Assembly (NCBI GenBank): GCA_900769975.1
Contig: CAAGIR010000082.1
Span: 1 to 16,340 of the forward strand
Direction of reading: 5' to 3'
Origin: Spirochaetia bacterium
Lineage (GTDB): Bacteria > Spirochaetota > Spirochaetia > Treponematales > Treponemataceae
DNA length: 16,340 nucleotides
Positions 1 through 7,879 of the stretch are shown one piece after another (position 1 is the stretch's first letter; every line of letters begins with the position of its first letter). Position numbers and translations under genes: made by a program. Below the pieces are notes generated by a model. That model worked only from the letters and a program-made list of their open reading frames with translations. It had not been told where the DNA came from and made no database searches.

Positions 1-35
1 AAATCCTTGCTGAATGACTGTCGTTTCTTTGCCAT
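1..35 (-). CDS. N-terminal start of a probable IS3-type OrfA (partial)
   Basis: Only eleven codons and part of a twelfth are visible: ATG at 33-35 on the minus strand, reading MAKKRQSFSKDF, then the window ends. An AAGGCGG ribosome-site-like sequence lies about eight bases upstream. A basic start followed by an F-S-K-x-F motif is common at the front of IS3 OrfA helix-turn-helix proteins. The assignment rests on that resemblance and on its position just inside a breakpoint in the IS1182 fragment. It could be another small DNA-binding transposon protein. Confidence 0.4.
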   Translation of the reverse strand, partial: MAKKRQSFSKD

Positions 36-130
36 GTGCTAACCGCCTTGCTTAATTTATCGGCTGTTTGCACCTTAAATCTGCTCCTTTTTCTGTGTCG
101 TTTTACGCACTCATTTTACGGAGGGGAGGG
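1..130 (-). mobile_element. End of a second IS element (probably IS3 family) inserted in the IS1182 remnant
   Basis: The minus strand keeps IS1182 transposase coding up to about position 131 (residues TEWG), then switches abruptly to unrelated, GC-richer sequence. About 95 bases further on, a new reading frame opens at 35 (MAKKRQSFSKDF), preceded by a purine-rich ribosome site. The layout (terminal sequence, short leader, small basic start) fits the left end of an IS3-family element transcribed leftwards. The exact terminus lies between about 112 and 131 and I could not fix it, because the other end is outside the window. Confidence 0.5.
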
Positions 131-668
131 ACCCCATTCAGTCGCTACTTTTTCGTTTCCACGGAGATGAAATCTTCTGAAATGCTGATTGGATTTTATC
201 TGCCCGAAGATAGTTTCGCATTCTGTTGAACGCTTTTTCATTAATTTTTTGTATTCATCAGTTGAGAGAAGTTCTTTTACTTTTGATTTTTGTGCAATCC
301 AGTTTTCTCTGAATCATTCTGCCGTATTCTGATTTTGTGCAGAGATCCCGGAACGGACAGCCCTCACAGTTGTCATACTGATAAACATCATAAGTCTGCA
401 GATAACCCGACGAATTATGCTTCTGTACAGTTTTTTTATACGGAACTGGATTTCCACAAGGACATGTATATTCTTTTTGTTCTGCATCATATTTCCAGTT
501 TTCAGGATTAAAGGTTTTCTTTTTGAAACTGCGTTTTATTTCTTTTTCATAAGTTGAATATTTTATTGCACCTGTAATTTCTTTTTCTTCAAGATAGTCA
601 TAATTTTCCTCACTTCCGTAACCTGCATCTGCTATTACAGTTTTGAATTTGCATTCCAGTCTCTTTTT
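131..668 (-). pseudogene. IS1182-type transposase, C-terminal fragment, frameshifted
   Basis: Reading leftwards from 668, one frame gives ADAGYGSEENY (the region of the second catalytic Asp of the DDE transposase). It continues through the cysteine cluster C-P-C-G and C-E-G-C-P-F-R-D-L-C, up to YGRMIQRK. At the A run in positions 303-306 the frame shifts: the same frame soon stops, while the neighbouring frame continues as ENWIAQKSKVKELL, KKRSTECETIFGQIK and FRRFHLRGNEKVATEWG, carrying the catalytic Glu region. The family is about 450-500 residues long, so only the C-terminal third or so remains. It is cut at 668 beside the WbuB stop and at about 131 by another IS. It is certainly inactive. 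Confidence 0.85.
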
Positions 669-701
669 CTATTTTTAAATTAACTCATCCACAACTTTTG
701 A

Positions 702-1943
702 TTATAACTTTATAATAGTATAGTTATACTCTAATAATGAAACTAACTGATTCATACGCAGTTCCTTATCAAAATTCTTTTTATAATAAGTTTTTCCATT
801 TAAGCCAAATATATCCAAATTATTTTTTGACATTGAAGCAAAACTTCTTACAACTTCTGCAAGTTCTTTTGAATGCCCCGCAGGCACAGACATACCGCAA
901 TTTGCTTCCCTAACTAAATCTGCACCATCTCCATTTATCATTGCAAGAACAGGCTTTCCCTGAGACATATAAAACTGCACTTTTGATGGTACTGTAAGAT
1001 TAAAACATGGTTCGTCTTTTAATGAAAATAACAAAACAGAAGCTTTCTGCATGAATACAGGCATTGTATTAATAGGATAACGCCCCAAAAAGTAAACAGT
1101 TTCAGTTAATCTTTTTTCTTTTACAAGATTTTCAAGATGTTCTTTTCGGCGACCATCACCTACAAACACGAATTTAATTTTAGAGTTTTCACGTATTAAA
1201 TCAGCAGCTTCAATTACAGCATCTAAATTCTGTGCTTCTCCTAAGTTTCCAGCAAAAAGAATAATAAATGCATCTTTCTCATCAAAAGGTTTAATTGATG
1301 TAATATCAAATTCTGATGGAATATCTTCTTTTACCTCTTCAGCCCAGTTCGGGAAGTAAATTATTTTATCTTTGAAATCACCTTTTTCACAAATTGATTT
1401 CTCAAATCCTTTAGAACCTATCAAAATCTTGGAACACTGTTCATAAACTTTACGAACCATTTTTATCTGTGGTTTTATAATCAAAGGATTCGAAATTCCA
1501 CCTGCAGAAATAAGAGATTCTGGCCACAAATCTAAAGTCCAGAATATCATTGGTAGTTTTTGTCGTTTAGACATTTTTCTTGCACATACACCAATGAAGA
1601 AAGGGGATGTTAGATGAACAAAAATACGATCATACTTGTGTCTAAAAGAGTGAAAGAACGTAAAAATGTTTAAACAGAAAAAATAAGAAAGATAATTAAG
1701 AACGAGTCTTATAGCACCACCTTTACCACGAGGAATAATCGGCAAACGAATTACATGAACTCCATTAACATCTTCTTTTCTTCGTTTAGTAATCGAATAG
1801 CCTTCAAAAAATTTCCCTTTTGGATAATCAGGAATTGCCGTCAAAACAGTTATGTCAAAACCTCGTTTTACAAGTTCAAATGCAACATCATTTATTTTGA
1901 ATTCTTCAGGATAAAAATGATTAGTAAAAATACAAATTTTCAT
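702..1943 (-). CDS. wbuB: WbuB-type GT4 glycosyltransferase
   Basis: 413 residues, about full length for this family. It is predicted to act in the cytoplasm or at the membrane face, transferring an N-acetyl-L-aminodeoxyhexose (L-FucNAc or L-QuiNAc) to the lipid-linked glycan. The N-terminal donor-independent domain begins MKICIFTNHFYPEEFKIND, followed by the TAIPDYPKGKFFEGY segment seen in WbuB proteins. The GT-B C-terminal domain has FAGNLGEAQNLD, FVGDGRRKEHLE and PSKVQFYMSQGKPVLA. Its place right after the CapE/reductase/2-epimerase genes supports an L-aminosugar donor. It is the last gene of the cluster here; the IS1182 fragment begins about 30 bases after its stop, so any downstream glycan genes were lost or displaced. 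No terminator hairpin is visible. Confidence 0.85.
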   Translation of the reverse strand: MKICIFTNHFYPEEFKINDVAFELVKRGFDITVLTAIPDYPKGKFFEGYSITKRRKEDVNGVHVIRLPIIPRGKGGAIRLVLNYLSYFFCLNIFTFFHSFRHKYDRIFVHLTSPFFIGVCARKMSKRQKLPMIFWTLDLWPESLISAGGISNPLIIKPQIKMVRKVYEQCSKILIGSKGFEKSICEKGDFKDKIIYFPNWAEEVKEDIPSEFDITSIKPFDEKDAFIILFAGNLGEAQNLDAVIEAADLIRENSKIKFVFVGDGRRKEHLENLVKEKRLTETVYFLGRYPINTMPVFMQKASVLLFSLKDEPCFNLTVPSKVQFYMSQGKPVLAMINGDGADLVREANCGMSVPAGHSKELAEVVRSFASMSKNNLDIFGLNGKTYYKKNFDKELRMNQLVSLLEYNYTIIKL

Positions 1944-1946
1944 AAC

Positions 1947-2453
1947 TTAACAACTTCTCCTTTGAATAATCTCACCAGCTTCAATTTTCTTACAAGAGGA
2001 AATTTTATTCTCTCCTTTTATTATAGCTCCCAAACAAATATGAACGCAATCTTCAATAACACAGTCACAATCAATAATTGCTCCGCAGTTAATAATACAA
2101 GCGTTTCCAATCTGGCAATTTGTGTTTATCAAAGGTTTGGGAAGAACAACGGTTCCTTTACCAACGGATGCAGTCGGGCTGACATATGCGGTAGGATGAA
2201 TAAGCGTTACAATTTGAGCTTTTTGAGATTCTAGTTTTTTGAAGCACTGAAAACGAATTTCATTATTACCGATTGCAGGAAAAAACAGATTATCATCATT
2301 TATAAATTGATTAAAATCTGAACATTTTCCTAAAATGTCTTTACCAGTTTTGTTATCATCGAGAAAAAATATTTTTTCATAGTTTACAGATTGTCTGGCT
2401 ATATCTGCAACAGTATTTCCAAATCCACCAGCACCAATAATAATCAAATTCAT
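1947..2453 (-). CDS. NeuD/PglD-family sugar O/N-acetyltransferase
   Basis: 168 residues. The N-terminal part has the Rossmann-like GAGGFGNTVADIA motif of NeuD/PglD proteins; the C-terminal half has the hexapeptide rhythm of a left-handed beta helix (for example VGKGTVVLPKPLINTNCQIGNACIINCGAIIDCDCVI). It likely acetylates an amino or hydroxyl group on a nucleotide-activated or lipid-linked sugar using acetyl-CoA. Typical members have about 200-215 residues, so this one lacks a few helix coils and ends early with a polar QRRSC tail. The classic PglD catalytic His is not obvious; VIEDCVHICLGAII gives one candidate. The start has only a weak, distant ribosome site, suggesting coupling to the upstream epimerase, whose stop is 6 bases away. 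The acceptor is unknown. Confidence 0.72.
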   Translation of the reverse strand: MNLIIIGAGGFGNTVADIARQSVNYEKIFFLDDNKTGKDILGKCSDFNQFINDDNLFFPAIGNNEIRFQCFKKLESQKAQIVTLIHPTAYVSPTASVGKGTVVLPKPLINTNCQIGNACIINCGAIIDCDCVIEDCVHICLGAIIKGENKISSCKKIEAGEIIQRRSC

Positions 2454-2459
2454 ATTAAA

Positions 2460-3596
2460 TTATGATTTTCTCCATACCATCTTGTTCACAATACCGACAT
2501 AACTTTGAATGATTTTTACGACTTTAGTAGAAACATTTATATCAGCATAAGCAGGAACAGTAAGTCCATCATCACCATTTTCATGCATACTAACTGCCAA
2601 ATCTACTGCCTGTAAAACATGTTCTTTTGTAATACTTCCAACAACAAAAACACCTTTTTCCATTGCTTCTGGACGTTCTGTACTTGTCCGTACAGAAACT
2701 GCAGGAAATTTAAAGTAGCTTGCTTCTTCAGGAATAGTACCACTATCAGAAACTACACAAAAAGCATTCTGTTGTAAATAATTGTAATCAAAGAACCCAA
2801 GTGGTTGGTGTTGAATAACTCTTTTATCAAACTTGAAACCACGTTTTTCAATCATTTTTCTAGAACGAGGATGGCATGAATATAAAACAGGCATATCATA
2901 AGTTTCTGCCATTGCATTTACTGCATTCATCAAAGCCATAAAGTTTTCTTCAATATCAATGTTTTCTTCACGATGTGCAGACAAAAGAATATATTTCTTT
3001 GACTGAAGGTTAAGTGCTTCCAAAACTTTACTTGCATTAATCTTATCAATACAAGAATCTAAAACTTCAGCCATTGGAGAACCTGTTACATAAGTATATT
3101 CAGGTTTTACGCCAGTATCTAGAATATACTTACGGGCATTTTCGGAATAGCAAAGATTTATGTCGCTTGTTACATCAACAATGCGGCGAATTACTTCTTC
3201 CGGCAGATTTTCATCTTTACAGCGGTTTCCAGCTTCCAAATGAAAGATTGGAATTTTAAGACGCTTTGCTGCAATAACACAAAGACAGGAATTTGTATCA
3301 CCAAGTACAACTACAGCGTCTGGTTTCTGCTCTGTAAAAAGCTCATAGGATTTAGAAATAACATTTCCCATAGTCTGACCAAGATTATCTCCTACAACAT
3401 TCAAATAAAAATCTGGTTCTCTAATCTGCAAATCCTCAAAAAACACTTTATTTAATTCATAGTCATAATTCTGACCCGTATGGACAATCTGCAAATTAAA
3501 ATACTCATCACATTTTTTGATAACAGCAGAAAGCTTAATGATTTCCGGGCGAGTTCCCATTACAATCATTACTTTAAGTCTATCAGTTTTATTCAT
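2460..3596 (-). CDS. wecB: UDP-N-acetylglucosamine 2-epimerase, non-hydrolysing (WecB/CapG/WbvD type)
   Basis: 378 residues from the ATG at 3594-3596, chosen because GGAG lies six bases upstream; a longer reading would begin at a TTG overlapping that ribosome site. Family motifs are present in order: MGTRPEIIKLSAVI near the N terminus, HTGQNYDYELNKVFFEDL, GDTNSCL, HLEAGNRCKDENLPEEVIRRIVD, LSAHREENID and SDSGTIPEEA with TSTERPEAMEKG. The enzyme family inverts C-2 of UDP-HexNAc. Directly after CapE and a reductase, its likely substrate is the 6-deoxy-L-sugar product, giving UDP-L-QuiNAc or UDP-L-FucNAc rather than UDP-ManNAc. It sits one base past the reductase stop. Confidence 0.88.
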   Translation of the reverse strand: MNKTDRLKVMIVMGTRPEIIKLSAVIKKCDEYFNLQIVHTGQNYDYELNKVFFEDLQIREPDFYLNVVGDNLGQTMGNVISKSYELFTEQKPDAVVVLGDTNSCLCVIAAKRLKIPIFHLEAGNRCKDENLPEEVIRRIVDVTSDINLCYSENARKYILDTGVKPEYTYVTGSPMAEVLDSCIDKINASKVLEALNLQSKKYILLSAHREENIDIEENFMALMNAVNAMAETYDMPVLYSCHPRSRKMIEKRGFKFDKRVIQHQPLGFFDYNYLQQNAFCVVSDSGTIPEEASYFKFPAVSVRTSTERPEAMEKGVFVVGSITKEHVLQAVDLAVSMHENGDDGLTVPAYADINVSTKVVKIIQSYVGIVNKMVWRKS

Positions 3597-3597
3597 G

Positions 3598-4482
3598 TTA
3601 TTCTCCAAAATACTGTGTATATAATGATTTGTGAGAGTCCATAAATGAATGAATTTCAGAAATCATATCTTTATAAGGTGGAACTTTATAAGAAAAATCA
3701 GAACGAACAGAGTTGAAAATTGATTTATCACAAACAGTTCCTTCAACAGCATTTACTTTTATCGGAAGTTTAAATTCATTCACTATTAAAGAAACTAAAT
3801 CATATTTACTGATAGCTTCATTATTAGAAATCTGATACAAACCGGTTAAATCTGAATCAAGAACTGAATCCATAACTTTTGCTAGTTCAAGAGTTGTAAC
3901 TCCGCCCCAAAATGATTTTTGCCAGCCATTAAGTTCTCTTACAGTTTTCTGAGAAAATACCCAATGCATAAGACCTTCTCCATTTTTCTTTAGTTCCGGC
4001 CCGATTATCGAAGTACGTAGCGTCAAATCTTTATCGTTTATTAGTTCACCAAGATTCTTGGTCATTCCATAAGTATCAAGAGCATTCTTTGTATCTGAAT
4101 CCTTATACCCCCCTTCATTTCCAGAAAAAACACAGTCTGTACTTATGTGAATTACTTTTGAATCAGGCAAAACAGAATGAGTTATTTCAGAAAGCTTATG
4201 CGGGAAATATGAATTGATATAAATTGCATTTGCAGGATTTGATTTTGAACCTCTAATCAGAATACCAATACAGTTTATAACTGCATTTGGTTTTTCTTTT
4301 TCAATTATTTGAGTAAGCAGTTTTGTATCATAAACATCAAGTTCATAACTGTTCGGTTCAATTTTTCCAGAATGACAGACAGTGGCAATATCATACTTAC
4401 CAGTTTCATTTAGATAAGTATATGCAACATGTCCTGCCATTCCTGTAGCACCAAGAATCAATAATTTTTTCTTGCTACTCAC
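3598..4482 (-). CDS. RmlD-like SDR reductase (WbvR/CapF step)
   Basis: 294 residues from a GTG at 4480-4482 that overlaps the end of capE; AAAGGAG lies seven bases upstream. The alternative GTG at 4530 lies 56 bases inside capE with no comparable site. It has an N-terminal Rossmann motif GATGMAG, the HISTDCVFSG strand and catalytic YGMTK. The SDR is closest in design to dTDP-4-dehydrorhamnose reductase RmlD. It would reduce the 4-keto-L-sugar made by CapE. S. aureus CapF is longer because it has a C-terminal cupin domain; that domain is absent here, so the WbvR-type route (UDP-L-RhaNAc, then UDP-L-QuiNAc after C-2 epimerisation) is the better guess. Product stereochemistry cannot be read from sequence. 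Confidence 0.8.
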   Translation of the reverse strand: MSSKKKLLILGATGMAGHVAYTYLNETGKYDIATVCHSGKIEPNSYELDVYDTKLLTQIIEKEKPNAVINCIGILIRGSKSNPANAIYINSYFPHKLSEITHSVLPDSKVIHISTDCVFSGNEGGYKDSDTKNALDTYGMTKNLGELINDKDLTLRTSIIGPELKKNGEGLMHWVFSQKTVRELNGWQKSFWGGVTTLELAKVMDSVLDSDLTGLYQISNNEAISKYDLVSLIVNEFKLPIKVNAVEGTVCDKSIFNSVRSDFSYKVPPYKDMISEIHSFMDSHKSLYTQYFGE

Positions 4483-5548
4483 TGCGAATCTCCTTTGCCT
4501 TTGCTTTCTGTTCAAGTCCCAGGTCTTCACGAATAAAACGAAGTTTCAAAAGAAGTTCTTTCATTTCTGCAACATCAAGACGACGAGTATTGTGACTATG
4601 ATAATCCTCAATTTTTGCCACATCTGCATTTCCTTTTGTAAAGAACTTATCATAATTCAAATCACGAGTATCGCACGGAATGCGATAATAATTCCCCATA
4701 TCCACGGCTCGTATCATTTCTTCACGTGTCACAAGAGTTTCATAAAGTTTTTCTCCATGTCTTGTTCCGATTACTTTCACTTCTGTGTTTCCATACTCAG
4801 GTTTTATTTTAGCATAAGTCTGCTTTAATGCCTCTGCAAGAGTTTCAAGTGTTGCTGCCGGTGCTTTTTGAACAAATAAATCGCCATTATGTCCATTTGT
4901 AAAAGCATAAACAACCAAATCAACCGCATCATCAAGAGTCATCATAAAACGAGTCATATTAGGGTCAGTAATTGTAATAGGTTTGCCTTCTTCCATCTGA
5001 TCTACCCAAAGAGGAATTACAGACCCCCGACTTCCCATTACATTGCCATAACGAGTACAACATATCGTTGTTTTTGCATTATCCCCAAGTTCCCGACCTT
5101 TTGCAACTGCTACTTTTTCCATAAGGGCTTTACTCATACCCATTGCATTGATTGGATATGCCGCTTTATCTGTAGACAAAACAACAACATTCTTTACACC
5201 ATGTTCAACTGCAGATTCAAGAACATTATTCGTTCCTTCTATATTTGTTCGGACTGCTTCCATCGGAAAAAATTCACAGGAAGGTACCTGTTTCAATGCA
5301 GCAGCTGAAAATACATAATCAACACCAGCCATTGCAATATCTACAGATGCCTTGTTACGAACATCACCAATATAATACTTTACTTTATTAGTCTGTAAAG
5401 CATGGCGCATATCATCCTGCTTCTTTTCATCCCGACTAAAAATGCGTATTTCTTTTATATCGCTGTCTAAAAAACGGCGAAGTACCGCATTACCAAATGA
5501 ACCTGTTCCCCCCGTAATGAGCAATGTTTTGTCTTTGAATACTGACAT
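4475..5548 (-). CDS. capE: UDP-GlcNAc 4,6-dehydratase/5-epimerase (CapE/WbjB/WbvB)
   Basis: 357 residues. Extended SDR with the NAD(P) motif TGGTGSFG at residues 12-19. The catalytic triad is the CapE-type Ser-Met-Lys (S125, M136, K140 in STDKAAYPINAMGMSK) rather than the Ser-Tyr-Lys of PseB-like enzymes; this points to the 5-inverting branch that makes the UDP-2-acetamido-2,6-dideoxy-L-4-hexulose. RYGNVMGSRGSVIPLW and TRFMMTLDDAVDLV are also typical. The start has GGAG seven bases upstream. A 44-base gap separates it from the upstream acyltransferase, one of the larger gaps in the cluster. It heads a capE/reductase/2-epimerase set and overlaps the next gene. Confidence 0.9.
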   Translation of the reverse strand: MSVFKDKTLLITGGTGSFGNAVLRRFLDSDIKEIRIFSRDEKKQDDMRHALQTNKVKYYIGDVRNKASVDIAMAGVDYVFSAAALKQVPSCEFFPMEAVRTNIEGTNNVLESAVEHGVKNVVVLSTDKAAYPINAMGMSKALMEKVAVAKGRELGDNAKTTICCTRYGNVMGSRGSVIPLWVDQMEEGKPITITDPNMTRFMMTLDDAVDLVVYAFTNGHNGDLFVQKAPAATLETLAEALKQTYAKIKPEYGNTEVKVIGTRHGEKLYETLVTREEMIRAVDMGNYYRIPCDTRDLNYDKFFTKGNADVAKIEDYHSHNTRRLDVAEMKELLLKLRFIREDLGLEQKAKAKEIRSE

Positions 5549-5592
5549 ATTAATTCTCCAAATCTAAATAATAATGTTTTTTTATATTTTAA

Positions 5593-6735
5593 TCAGCATT
5601 TTAATACTGACTTACAAAATTCATTTTTTGAAAGAAGTGTAGCTATCAAAAGAGGAATAAATAAACCAACTATAAGATATGCTAAACTCCATAATATTGT
5701 ATTTTTCCAAACTGGATACATAGAAAGAATTATTTTTTCTTCACTATATACTTTCCATTGTATTAATGTAATTAATTTGAAACATAAAGGATGTAAAGCT
5801 AGAATTGGTATAGTCTTTTTTCCGACATAAGAAAAGAAACTTACAAGCTTATTCGCTCCCAATATTTCAATTATTCTAAACGAACAAACGAGTAGCCCCC
5901 CCCCAGACAGAATACTAGTTAAATAATAAAGTGGATTTTTTATATTGACACTTGCGATTGAAATAGTTCCAAAATTTGATAACACACATAAAATTATAAA
6001 AAATGAAAGGAAACCCGCATAATACATAGGTGTTTTGAACTCTGGAATTGTTAAATATTCTTTTATATAAACACCTATAGAAAATAAAATTTCAGAAATT
6101 AAAATAATTGCAGCTTGTTTTAATATAGGTATTTTTTGAATAAATCCTTGTTTTACAATAAGCCATCCAGCAATTAAAAATATAACAGAAAAAACAATAT
6201 GAAACTTTTCAAGGTTCAGTTTTCTTAATATAAATTGTAATATTGTATATAAGAAAGTTACATAAAAAAGCCCGCCTAAAAACCATAAACCACCAGCAAA
6301 AGGTCGCGAATTCATAAAAAATAAAGATTTTACAAATACTTTTATTGCACCAGAAATTGTAATAGGCAAACAATAACCATCTTTTAAATATGGTTCATAA
6401 GAAAAATAAGCTTCGTTTGAAGTTAAAAATCCTATCTTTAACCATATATTTTGCAAAAGTAAGAAAATAAAGTTATATACTACATAAGGAATCCACAGGC
6501 TTTCAATTCTTTTCTTAAATAACTTCCATAAGTTTGCTATTGAATCCGTATATTTTTGATTAAAACAGTAACCGCTAAGAACAAAAAAGAGTCCTACATG
6601 AAATAAATAAATAAAGTTGTTACAAAATTTATTATATGTATGCCCTAGAACTACAAGAATAATTAACAGTCCTTTCATAAAATCTACAGTAATGTTTCGT
6701 TCTTTATTTCTTACAATAGTATTTGTTCCATTCAT
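5593..6735 (-). CDS. Membrane O-acyltransferase (acyltransferase family 3)
   Basis: 380 residues with about ten hydrophobic segments. The N terminus ITVDFMKGLLIILVVLGHTYNKF carries the family's D-x-x-K-G and conserved His, followed by FHVGLFFVLSGYCFN. The family moves acyl groups (usually acetyl) across the membrane onto glycans; here the target is probably the polymer or repeat unit of this cluster. Its ATG overlaps the rpiB stop (ATGA), so it is translationally coupled. The gene contains nine consecutive G residues (positions 5896-5904 on the plus strand as C) encoding Gly278-280. In this copy the frame is intact (ON); gain or loss of one G would remove about the last 100 residues. Confidence 0.85.
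   Translation of the reverse strand: MNGTNTIVRNKERNITVDFMKGLLIILVVLGHTYNKFCNNFIYLFHVGLFFVLSGYCFNQKYTDSIANLWKLFKKRIESLWIPYVVYNFIFLLLQNIWLKIGFLTSNEAYFSYEPYLKDGYCLPITISGAIKVFVKSLFFMNSRPFAGGLWFLGGLFYVTFLYTILQFILRKLNLEKFHIVFSVIFLIAGWLIVKQGFIQKIPILKQAAIILISEILFSIGVYIKEYLTIPEFKTPMYYAGFLSFFIILCVLSNFGTISIASVNIKNPLYYLTSILSGGGLLVCSFRIIEILGANKLVSFFSYVGKKTIPILALHPLCFKLITLIQWKVYSEEKIILSMYPVWKNTILWSLAYLIVGLFIPLLIATLLSKNEFCKSVLKC
5896..5904 (-). repeat. Poly-G (nine) tract inside the acyltransferase gene
   Basis: On the coding strand nine consecutive G form three glycine codons (residues 278-280). In AT-rich sequence this is an outlier; other C/G runs here reach six. Long poly-G tracts in surface-structure genes are known slipped-strand phase-variation switches in several bacteria. 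The present length keeps the frame open. Confidence 0.8.
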
Positions 6736-7166
6736 TCTTTATTCTCCATCATATCCACTCGAATTTTATGCTTTCCACCGACAAAACTATTAGAAAGAAA
6801 TGTCTTCGTAATTTCTCTTGCAGTTAAAAATCCAATTATCTGTGCCCCCATACAAAGAACATTTGAATCATTATGCTGTCTTGTAAGTTCTGCAGATTTT
6901 ATATCTGAACAAACTGCTGCTCTAATACCTTTTATTTTGTTTGCAGCAATACTCATTCCAATTCCTGTACCACAAAAAAGAATTCCATAATCTACGTTTT
7001 TAGAAATTACTTTTTCACAAACAGCTTTTGCATAGATAGGGTAATCAACTGCATCTAGTGAGTAAGTTCCAACATCTTCACATTCATAATTATTTTCGAT
7101 TAACCATTGTTTTAATTTTTCTTTATATTCAAATCCTGCATGATCACAACCAATTGCAATTTTCAT
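6732..7166 (-). CDS. rpiB: Ribose-5-phosphate isomerase B family protein
   Basis: 144 residues, full length for RpiB. It begins MKIAIGCDHAGFEYKEKL, then has DYGILFCGTGIGMSIAANK with the active-site Cys before the phosphate/anion-hole loop, and HNDSNVLCMGAQIIG. RpiB interconverts ribose 5-phosphate and ribulose 5-phosphate; some relatives use other aldose/ketose phosphates. Its ATG overlaps the cytidylyltransferase stop and its own stop overlaps the acyltransferase start (both ATGA). Such tight embedding between a cytidylyltransferase and glycan genes argues for a dedicated role in supplying a pentulose (or similar ketose) phosphate to glycan synthesis rather than a housekeeping one. Confidence 0.92.
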   Translation of the reverse strand: MKIAIGCDHAGFEYKEKLKQWLIENNYECEDVGTYSLDAVDYPIYAKAVCEKVISKNVDYGILFCGTGIGMSIAANKIKGIRAAVCSDIKSAELTRQHNDSNVLCMGAQIIGFLTAREITKTFLSNSFVGGKHKIRVDMMENKE

Positions 7167-7876
7167 GAAAACAATTCCTCCTCAGAAAAATTCATCAAAG
7201 CTTTACACAATGGAATATCTTCTTTTCGTGTAATCTTTATATTATTTGTAAAACCTTTCGAAAAATAGACAGTTTGTCCATAATAAATCAGTACCAGGTC
7301 TGCATAGATAAAGTCATGTTTGTTTTCTTTTTCTGCTCGTTCATATAATTCAAGAATTGAACCATAACTATATGCCTGTGGTGTTTGTATTCTCATTATA
7401 GAACTACGGTCAAGCTGTTTATCACCGCTTTTACCATCATCTGTATAAATAACAGTTTCATAACATGGTATTGCCAAAGAAGCATTTCCTTTTTCATGTG
7501 CTATATACAGCATATTGTTTATAGCAGCCTGAGGTAAAATCGGTCTTGCAGCATCATGGATTATTACAAAATCATCTTTTTCTATTTTCTCTTTTAAAGA
7601 AAATATTCCATTTCTTGTAGAGTCATGTCCTGTTTCACCACCTTCGACAATATCTGTTACTTTAGATATTTTATATTCCAACAGAATCTCTTTTAAATGT
7701 GGTATCCAGTCCTTTACGCAAACTATAGTAATTCCGTCAATATTTGCGTTTTTTTCAAAATTCTCGAGTGTATGAACAATAACAGGTTTATCATTCAATG
7801 ACAAAAACTGTTTTGGCATCGGTCCTCCAACTCTAGAACCAATTCCACCGGCAAGCAAAATAACATGGTTATGCAT
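7163..7876 (-). CDS. IspD/TarI-family CTP:sugar- or polyol-phosphate cytidylyltransferase
   Basis: 237 residues, normal for the family. The CTP-binding loop is LAGGIGSRVGGPMPKQF at residues 8-24 (Arg15 and Lys22 match the catalytic pair), with HDAARPIL near residue 108 and TPQAYSY later. IspD makes CDP-methylerythritol and TarI makes CDP-ribitol; the two cannot be separated reliably by eye. Context, between a HisC-like aminotransferase and RpiB and near a TagF-like transferase, favours an activated (amino)polyol for the glycan. A strong AAGGAG lies inside the end of the aminotransferase gene, three bases away. Confidence 0.85.
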   Translation of the reverse strand: MHNHVILLAGGIGSRVGGPMPKQFLSLNDKPVIVHTLENFEKNANIDGITIVCVKDWIPHLKEILLEYKISKVTDIVEGGETGHDSTRNGIFSLKEKIEKDDFVIIHDAARPILPQAAINNMLYIAHEKGNASLAIPCYETVIYTDDGKSGDKQLDRSSIMRIQTPQAYSYGSILELYERAEKENKHDFIYADLVLIYYGQTVYFSKGFTNNIKITRKEDIPLCKALMNFSEEELFS

Positions 7877-7879
7877 TAA

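Noticed and set aside
290..511. Plus-strand ORF of 73 codons
   Set aside because: It is the antisense shadow of the IS1182 transposase fragment; the minus strand carries the family motifs.
669..701. Possible terminator after wbuB
   Set aside because: No stable GC stem followed by a T run is visible on the minus strand between the wbuB stop and the IS1182 fragment.
1755..2234. Plus-strand ORF of 159 codons across the wbuB/acetyltransferase junction
   Set aside because: Asn/Phe/Ile-rich translation, no ribosome site, and spans two well-supported minus-strand genes. Antisense shadow.
4472..5308. Two long plus-strand ORFs (4472-4828 and 4889-5308)
   Set aside because: Both are antisense to capE, with low-complexity Cys/His/Ile-rich translation and no family features.
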